A DNA stretch of 64,000 nt from a virus. Shown here piece by piece: positions 58,291-64,000 of the stretch (the first letter of the stretch is position 1; each line of letters starts with the position of its first letter). The stretch covers positions 205,741 through 269,740 of IMG/VR virus record IMGVR_UViG_3300042465_005589; one strand, 5' to 3'. The position numbers and the translations under genes are program-made. The notes under the pieces were generated by a model that saw only the letters and a list, made by a program, of their open reading frames with translations, had not been told where the DNA came from and searched no databases.

Positions 58291-58956
58291 TTATCTTAGT
58301 TGCTTAAATGGTTTTGTTTCATCTTCAAAATTTCTGAAGGTTTTCTTGATTTCATTTGGAGAATATTCTTCAACTTCATCTTGAGTTAAAATATATTCAT
58401 TTTTTCCCGATTTTTCCATATCTTCTTCCTTGTCATCAAAGAATTGACTTAGTTTTTGATTAAAAGGACCTGAATCCAATGTTCTTAACTCTAATCTTTC
58501 TTGTGGCGTTTTTTCTCGGTATTTTTCAACTTTAGCCTCTAAATCATTTAATTTAGTCATGATTCCATCCATTTCTCCTAATTTAGATTCTAAATCCGTT
58601 AAATGTTGGAATAAGTTAGTAAAATATTCTTCCTGTTTTTCTTCCACTTTTTTCTGTGACTTTACTAAATCAGTGATGTCCATTTCTTCAGTTTTTGATT
58701 CAGATTTTTCATCTGCACCAATTTTTTCAACATCAGGGTCAGTCGCAACATCCACAGGTTGTGGACCTGCAGGAGCAGTTGGTGGAGCCATACCCGCATT
58801 TGGGTCTGCCGGTGGAGCCGTTTCAGGAGCCGGTGCAGCATTTGGGTCAACCTCACCAGGTGGTGGGGGTAACGTAGCGTCTTGTTCTACAATATAATTA
58901 TTAATTGAATTATATCTGGCGATTTCCTCTAAAATCTGATTGTCTATTTTTTTCAT
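58291..58956 (-). CDS. Pro/Ala-rich, coiled-coil virion or assembly protein
   Basis: The 221-residue protein starts with a helix (KKIDNQILEEIARYNSINNY). A Pro/Ala-rich linker follows (about 28-68, with PPPP and APAPETAPPADP), then a heptad coiled coil (about 90-150, LFQHLTDLESKLGEMDG) and an acidic C-terminus. It has no known domain. Its place beside the hub-like gene suggests a structural or assembly role. A strong terminator follows at once. Confidence 0.7.
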   Translation of the reverse strand: MKKIDNQILEEIARYNSINNYIVEQDATLPPPPGEVDPNAAPAPETAPPADPNAGMAPPTAPAGPQPVDVATDPDVEKIGADEKSESKTEEMDITDLVKSQKKVEEKQEEYFTNLFQHLTDLESKLGEMDGIMTKLNDLEAKVEKYREKTPQERLELRTLDSGPFNQKLSQFFDDKEEDMEKSGKNEYILTQDEVEEYSPNEIKKTFRNFEDETKPFKQLR

Positions 58957-58960
58957 GTTA

Positions 58961-59185
58961 TTAACCGTTTAATAGTTGTTTTACACCTGTTAAAGTTTCA
59001 ACTTGAATTTTTTTATTTTTATTTAATGTGTTATCAACTCTTTCTATTAAACCATCTTTCATTCTGATAGTATAACAGTCACCAGTATCTAAATCACATA
59101 CTTGTTTAGAACCATCTCCCAAATCTTTTTCGGTACTTCTGGTATTTTTACCTAAATAGTTGTCTAATATTAATTTCGTGTTCAT
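58961..59185 (-). CDS. Small hypothetical protein
   Basis: The 74-residue product reads as a compact beta protein (KQVCDLDTGDCYTIRMKDG) between charged ends, with two cysteines 6 residues apart. No family is recognised. It lies between the hub-like gene and the Pro/Ala-rich gene, 4 bases before the latter, and has a TATTTATA box upstream. Virion association is only inferred. Confidence 0.65.
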   Translation of the reverse strand: MNTKLILDNYLGKNTRSTEKDLGDGSKQVCDLDTGDCYTIRMKDGLIERVDNTLNKNKKIQVETLTGVKQLLNG

Positions 59186-59196
59186 AATCTTTTATT

Positions 59197-59204
59197 TATA
59201 AATA
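59197..59204 (-). promoter_or_regulatory. TATTTATA late-type box before the small hypothetical gene
   Basis: On the minus strand TATTTATA ends 11 bases before the ATG at 59185, in the 43-base gap after the hub-like gene. Confidence 0.45.
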
Positions 59205-59228
59205 TCTTTTATTTTGAAAAAATTTAAT

Positions 59229-62200
59229 TTAACATGTTGTTCCGTTTCTTGAACACGGTTTTCCGTCCCAAATAATCTCTGAACCTGTATATGGTTCACT
59301 ATAACAATTACAACAAATATTATCTTTAATTGCCTCCCATTTACCCACCTCAACTATTTGACCATATTTATAATCTTCATCCGGACAACTAATTGGTAAA
59401 AGAACTCTTGAATATCCATACCTAATATCCGGAAACGCATTAATTTTAATTATAAGCGTAAATTCATATGTTTTGTCATTTCTAGCCGTTTCTAAAATTT
59501 CATTAATATTAGTAACAGAAACAAATGTTCCAACATTTTTATTAGTTGTCGGTTTTATTGTAAAAGCACCAATTTGCACATTATTCATTCCTCCTGAAAT
59601 ATATAATTTAGCGGGATAGTCTTGGGTTAATAATTCATCTTGATTGCCAACCTCAAAACTACCACTAAGAACATCATTTTTTATTACAAGATTATCTAAC
59701 GAATCCGTATTAAATTTTTTAGCATTTTCAAAAAGTGCCTCATTACTATTTGTAGTTGGTGGTGTATTTGGTGGTGGCGTCCCACTTACATTTCCACTAC
59801 CGGTTTTAAATAGGTCAATAGATTGTTGAACACTAGTTTCCATCTGACTTAATTGACTCGGATTATCTTTAACCAATTTGTTATAAACATCAATATTTTC
59901 AGCATTTGCCGAAAAATATAATGTATAAAATTTAGTAATCTCTTTAGCAGTTATTTCAGGTAATTGTGTAACTCTACCTTTCCATCTTTGAATTAAAAAG
60001 GTAACGTGTTTTGATAAATCTGAAAAAATTGAATAAGGCTCATCACTTGAAATACAATAATATTGTTGATTAAAGTACGATTCTCCTGTGGCACCCCAAT
60101 TTTGTAATAAATTAACACCTGAATAGTTATTTTCTTTTGTTTCTAATTCAGTTCCATTTGACGAACCTAAATAAATCGCCGCAAAAACTAAATACCTTAA
60201 TTTTTGGTCTTGAGTTTGAACTATAATTGTACTGATAGCATCTTTATATTTAGATTTAGTTGTTGTTGGAGAACTAACATTAACATATTTTTCATAATTA
60301 CTTATTTTTGGTTTACAATTTGGATTAGTTGACACACTATTAGCTTCTTTAGATGATGCTTGTTTAACCTTGTCATTAGCTTGACTAATAACATCAGTTC
60401 CTTTTGTACCACTTTCTTTTATCGCCGCTTGTTTATCTTGTTTGTTTTTCTCAATAATAGACGTTAATAAATTAGTTTTTAATGTTTGGATGTAACTATC
60501 AATTTCCGGTAAATTTGAAATGGATTGCCTAATACCTTTAAAAACTGTCTCAAATGTTCCCGGACCAATACTATGATTAACTTCCTGAATCATATATGCC
60601 CCACTAAACATTGGTACATGTCTTAAATTAAAATACATTGTTGGTTGAATCATTGCATTACCCATCATAGATACAGTACAAGCATAACTTCTATTTTTAT
60701 ATAAGTTATATAATGAAACATTTTGAGTACCAGCCGCTTTACCTGACGATTGTTTAACTAATTCATCTGTTTGTTGTAATGACTCCGCAGTTGCTTGCCC
60801 CGCACTTTGGTCTATTTGGAACCCATGAAAAATTGATTGATTTTGTGGTCCCACATCAACATTAAACCCAACAACTTTATTAGATTTATCCCAATCTTGT
60901 TTACCTATTTGGTCTTCAATTAATGGATTATCACTCGCTCTTCTTAAATCAAAGGAATCCCCTTTAAATCTTACGTTAGCATTATTTTTAAAATCCGGTT
61001 GTTCACTTGGTTTTCCAGCATAAAAACAAACCATTTTAGCCGAAGAATTTCTATAATCAACATTTAAAAATGTTCCAAACATTGTATTCGCAAAATCAAT
61101 AGTCCCTTCCGGTTTTGGTACAGGATTTTTAACGGCATCTTGTACATTATAAAAATTAACATAAGACGGTATATTCATAACAACAAAATTATTTGTTACT
61201 AAAATATCTTGGACAAAAATCAACATACTTGTTTTAGGATTTATATTTGTCAACGTTTTTTTCAATTTATGAATATCTACTAACACTTTATCCCCAATAT
61301 TTCTATTTGCTCTATCCATCAATAAAATATCTTCAAAAAGTGTCTTAGTTTTAAAATCATTTCCCGCAATCCATTTATCATTTAATGCTTTAAATGATTC
61401 CCAATATTCTAATTTTGTTTGAGGACCTTCTAAAGCTGTTGCCAAAACAGCGTCTGGTGTACTACCAACATCCGGTAATTGTTTTTGTAATTTAGGCATT
61501 AATTTATTAATAATAATACTTTGAAATTTATCCGTACTCGCAATATACTCATTCATTAATTTAACAAATTTATTATATGTTAAAGTATTATCATTTAATT
61601 TTTGAGTCGCATAAATTTTAATAATTGGTGCAAAAGTTTTAATATTATCAACACTAAAATCTATATTACAATCAACAAAGAAATCAGTTATATAAGAACC
61701 ATTATTACTATAACGTAATTGAGGTATCTCTGAAAACCCTACATATAATTGTAACGCCTTCCATTCGTTTGGATAGTTAGTAATAGATTGAGATAGTGTA
61801 ACTGTACCACCTGATGTCGGCAATGGAGTTGGTATTTGAAATGAGTATTTACTCCACGTATATGGGTCAGCAATCAACCCATTTGAAAAAGTATAAAATA
61901 ATCTTTTATCAAAACTTGCCGGATTACCATATTTAAAAACCACGTCATAATTTAAAAATGATTGTAAAAGGTTAGATAAAACAGTTAATTGAGATTCTTG
62001 GACAGCCGAAACTAATTCAGTATTTATTGTCGTACCAGTTATTTTAGGTATTTTCATTAAATTTCTCATTAACATTTGAAAATTCTTAAAGGATTTTGTA
62101 CTTTCTGTATCACTGTTTGATATAAACTCACTATCAAAATCATAAATTGATTTTGAAAAATTTAAAAATTCTGACTCAAAACTATCTAAAATTTCTTTTT

Positions 62201-64000
62201 CAAATACTGAGAACATTTCACTAATTTCTGTGTAATCATCTTGTTTTCCATTAATAGAAAAATTTTCTTGTTTAGTATTTCCGGTAAGATTAAAAACTTG
62301 TTTTAAATATTTTAGAGGTGTTGGTTTTACAACTTTAGTAATATCAAAATACCCATAGTTAGGCGCCGACCAAAATAATCTAACAGAACCATTATACATT
62401 GCCGTATTTCCAGTTATCTCATATTTTAATTGATTTGTTTCCTCAGTAATACATTCATTACTTGTCTGATTTATTAAAGCACCTTGTGATGGGATAATAT
62501 ATGATGAAGTTTTATCTAATGTTGTAATATAAACTGACCAGGGAATAACCCTTAAATCTCTTTTTGGATTATTCGGGTCAAACCCTTCTGGCATATTAAT
62601 AATCGCTTCAGGCACATAATTTAATGTAACACCTGAACTAAACCCATTTTGAATATCGGTATCGGTATAACCTGAATAAATTTGGAACCCTTGATAAAAC
62701 ACATTAAAATCATTAATCAATAATGGGTAAAATCCGGTATTCATTAATGATGATGTCTCAAGACCTAATGTTGTATTTTTTTCTAATACAATATCCATTT
62801 GAGCTCCGTTAATTGTTAACCCATAATTTCTAGATGCAGAATTTGTAACAGGGTCATAATTATGCACATAACTAAATCCGGACCACGATGTATCAATAAT
62901 ATCAACACCTGTCTCAACAAAATTTTTATATCGGTTCCAAACAGAACCAATTTTTAATATCCAAGCATATGGTAATTTATGTACCGCACCAAATTTTTTA
63001 AGCGTTGCAAAAATATAGTCTAAATCCGTTACGGAATTTGTCTCATAAGTTTTGTACTTTTCTCTAAGCGTTGATAATGGTAAACTATTTAAAAACAAAT
63101 AAGCTGACGCCACAAATGGATATTCACTCCCATTTCTAAAATTTTTAACACCTTCTTGAATTGAATTAGTAAAATATGGAGTGTTTAACATTGACACAGT
63201 TTGGTTACTTGACACCAATCCTGAATAATTTAAATATCTTAAATTACCTTCTGTCGGTAATTGAGAATCAAAACTTCTATTTTCATAAAATAATTTTAAA
63301 TCAAAATAATAAATTGGGGATTTAATATTATTAAATAAAAAGTTAGTAAAAGGTCTTCTATTATCATCATTAGTAATATCTAAAAAATTAGATATTATTT
63401 TTTTATTAGTATTATACGTTAACACTTTTGTTGTATTATACGATGATTTAATATCAGAAATTGAATTACCATTCGCCAACTCACTTTTAACCCAAGCAAA
63501 ATTTGTAAATGGATATGTGTCAGTTAAATTAAAAACATTACTTGATGTTGAATTTGATATAAAATCATTAATATTTTTTTCACCCGGTAAAGAAACTAAT
63601 GGTTGTGATTTAGATTCATTTAATAAATTTTGACTTAAAAATTCAAAACTAGAATTATTAACTTTGTTTTTAATATATGATGTATTAAAGATACCTCTAA
63701 TAAAGTTCTGCCAACTCTCACCTGTTCCATCATTTGAGATATGTCTCATCAAAATTTCAAAATTACCCGCATTAACACCAAACTCTTTTAATTTTTTAAT
63801 AATAAAAGGATTATCATTTGATAAACTTTGAATAATATTAATACTTTCTGCTTCAGCGATAACGTCTGTTACTTTATCCGCATCCTGAGTATTACCATTA
63901 CTTCTTAATAAACCTGAGTAGTTAGATGTTAAAAATATTCTTTCAAATATTTCATAAAAATATTTAATTTCTTCTTTATTATCATAAACAGCATTACTAA
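59229..64000 (-). CDS. Giant baseplate hub-like protein, 5' end beyond window
   Basis: The frame is open to the right edge, so the start lies beyond 64000; about 1590 residues are visible. The first ATG in the window is at 63752, but 82 coding-like codons precede it. A region near 60500-60870 (MMGNAMIQPTMYFNLRHVP, then YMIQEVNHSIGPGTFETVF) matches the late-control-D/hub type domain that organises the baseplate centre. A later part (about 59920-60290, FAAIYLGSSNGTELETKENN then YSGVNL) looks like a cell-wall hydrolase domain, though weakly. The C-terminus is Cys-rich (CCNCY, then KPCSRNGTTC). A tail-tip role in puncturing the cell envelope is plausible. Confidence 0.75.
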   Translation of the reverse strand, partial: SNAVYDNKEEIKYFYEIFERIFLTSNYSGLLRSNGNTQDADKVTDVIAEAESINIIQSLSNDNPFIIKKLKEFGVNAGNFEILMRHISNDGTGESWQNFIRGIFNTSYIKNKVNNSSFEFLSQNLLNESKSQPLVSLPGEKNINDFISNSTSSNVFNLTDTYPFTNFAWVKSELANGNSISDIKSSYNTTKVLTYNTNKKIISNFLDITNDDNRRPFTNFLFNNIKSPIYYFDLKLFYENRSFDSQLPTEGNLRYLNYSGLVSSNQTVSMLNTPYFTNSIQEGVKNFRNGSEYPFVASAYLFLNSLPLSTLREKYKTYETNSVTDLDYIFATLKKFGAVHKLPYAWILKIGSVWNRYKNFVETGVDIIDTSWSGFSYVHNYDPVTNSASRNYGLTINGAQMDIVLEKNTTLGLETSSLMNTGFYPLLINDFNVFYQGFQIYSGYTDTDIQNGFSSGVTLNYVPEAIINMPEGFDPNNPKRDLRVIPWSVYITTLDKTSSYIIPSQGALINQTSNECITEETNQLKYEITGNTAMYNGSVRLFWSAPNYGYFDITKVVKPTPLKYLKQVFNLTGNTKQENFSINGKQDDYTEISEMFSVFEKEILDSFESEFLNFSKSIYDFDSEFISNSDTESTKSFKNFQMLMRNLMKIPKITGTTINTELVSAVQESQLTVLSNLLQSFLNYDVVFKYGNPASFDKRLFYTFSNGLIADPYTWSKYSFQIPTPLPTSGGTVTLSQSITNYPNEWKALQLYVGFSEIPQLRYSNNGSYITDFFVDCNIDFSVDNIKTFAPIIKIYATQKLNDNTLTYNKFVKLMNEYIASTDKFQSIIINKLMPKLQKQLPDVGSTPDAVLATALEGPQTKLEYWESFKALNDKWIAGNDFKTKTLFEDILLMDRANRNIGDKVLVDIHKLKKTLTNINPKTSMLIFVQDILVTNNFVVMNIPSYVNFYNVQDAVKNPVPKPEGTIDFANTMFGTFLNVDYRNSSAKMVCFYAGKPSEQPDFKNNANVRFKGDSFDLRRASDNPLIEDQIGKQDWDKSNKVVGFNVDVGPQNQSIFHGFQIDQSAGQATAESLQQTDELVKQSSGKAAGTQNVSLYNLYKNRSYACTVSMMGNAMIQPTMYFNLRHVPMFSGAYMIQEVNHSIGPGTFETVFKGIRQSISNLPEIDSYIQTLKTNLLTSIIEKNKQDKQAAIKESGTKGTDVISQANDKVKQASSKEANSVSTNPNCKPKISNYEKYVNVSSPTTTKSKYKDAISTIIVQTQDQKLRYLVFAAIYLGSSNGTELETKENNYSGVNLLQNWGATGESYFNQQYYCISSDEPYSIFSDLSKHVTFLIQRWKGRVTQLPEITAKEITKFYTLYFSANAENIDVYNKLVKDNPSQLSQMETSVQQSIDLFKTGSGNVSGTPPPNTPPTTNSNEALFENAKKFNTDSLDNLVIKNDVLSGSFEVGNQDELLTQDYPAKLYISGGMNNVQIGAFTIKPTTNKNVGTFVSVTNINEILETARNDKTYEFTLIIKINAFPDIRYGYSRVLLPISCPDEDYKYGQIVEVGKWEAIKDNICCNCYSEPYTGSEIIWDGKPCSRNGTTC

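Overview
This window is part of the genome of a large, strictly lytic-looking T4-like myovirus that very probably infects a Bacteroidota (Flavobacterium-like) host. The T4-like identity rests on recognisable homologues of gp46/gp47 (Rad50/Mre11-like), a DnaB-type helicase, a DnaG-type primase, a UvsX-type RecA, a gp32-type single-strand DNA-binding protein, a RNase H/5'-3' flap exonuclease, NrdA/NrdB, and the baseplate wedge proteins gp6 and gp25. The host inference rests on SprB-type repeats in the appendage proteins, a sigma factor that looks like the short primary sigma factor of Bacteroidota, promoters that fit TTTG-N19-20-TAnnTTTG, a eukaryote-like NrdB, and a general lack of Shine-Dalgarno sequences before AT-rich start sites. 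No tRNA, integrase, CRISPR array or insertion sequence was seen.

Layout. (1) 1-3738, minus strand: the end of a lysine-rich protein cut by the window edge, then a lysis/membrane block: two overlapping spanin-like genes, a hypothetical gene, an amidase endolysin, a multi-pass membrane protein with charged repeats and a small membrane protein. (2) 3809-5186, minus: a phage sigma factor and a partner gene with their own early-type promoter, which overlaps the terminator of the gene before. (3) 5252-13398, minus: a DNA-metabolism operon (gp46-like, P-loop kinase-like, gp47-like, PD-(D/E)XK nuclease, primase) with small genes between. (4) 13484-28675, plus: an appendage island with Pro-Thr-rich linkers, a 15-residue beta-roll repeat fibre, a glycosyltransferase, SprB-like and LRR-like modules, a tail-collar-like fibre, and finally a RuvC-like resolvase; it ends in a bidirectional terminator. 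(5) 28710-48972, minus: baseplate and virion structural genes including gp6 and gp25, interrupted by a homing endonuclease and a membrane-anchored alpha/beta hydrolase. (6) 49070-58193, minus: nucleotide metabolism and replication (nrdA, nrdB, helicase, flap exonuclease, HNH endonuclease with an RHH protein, UvsX, ssDNA-binding protein). (7) 58291-64000, minus: virion-associated proteins and a giant hub-like protein that runs off the right edge.

Regulation. Two promoter classes can be proposed. One resembles the host consensus and precedes the primase operon and the sigma-factor operon. The other is a TATTTATA box, without an obvious -33 element, before many late genes on both strands. In several cases the box ends 3-4 bases before the ATG, which would give leaderless mRNAs. 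The sigma factor is the natural candidate for reading the second class. Intrinsic terminators followed at once by new promoters separate the modules.

The most interesting hypotheses are: the sigma factor plus TATTTATA late switch; glycosylation of Pro-Thr-rich virion linkers by a glycosyltransferase encoded inside the fibre island; host-adhesin mimicry through SprB and YadA-like repeats; and several unusual large proteins (a 1762-residue structural protein with a long hydrophobic block, and a hub with a possible cell-wall hydrolase domain).
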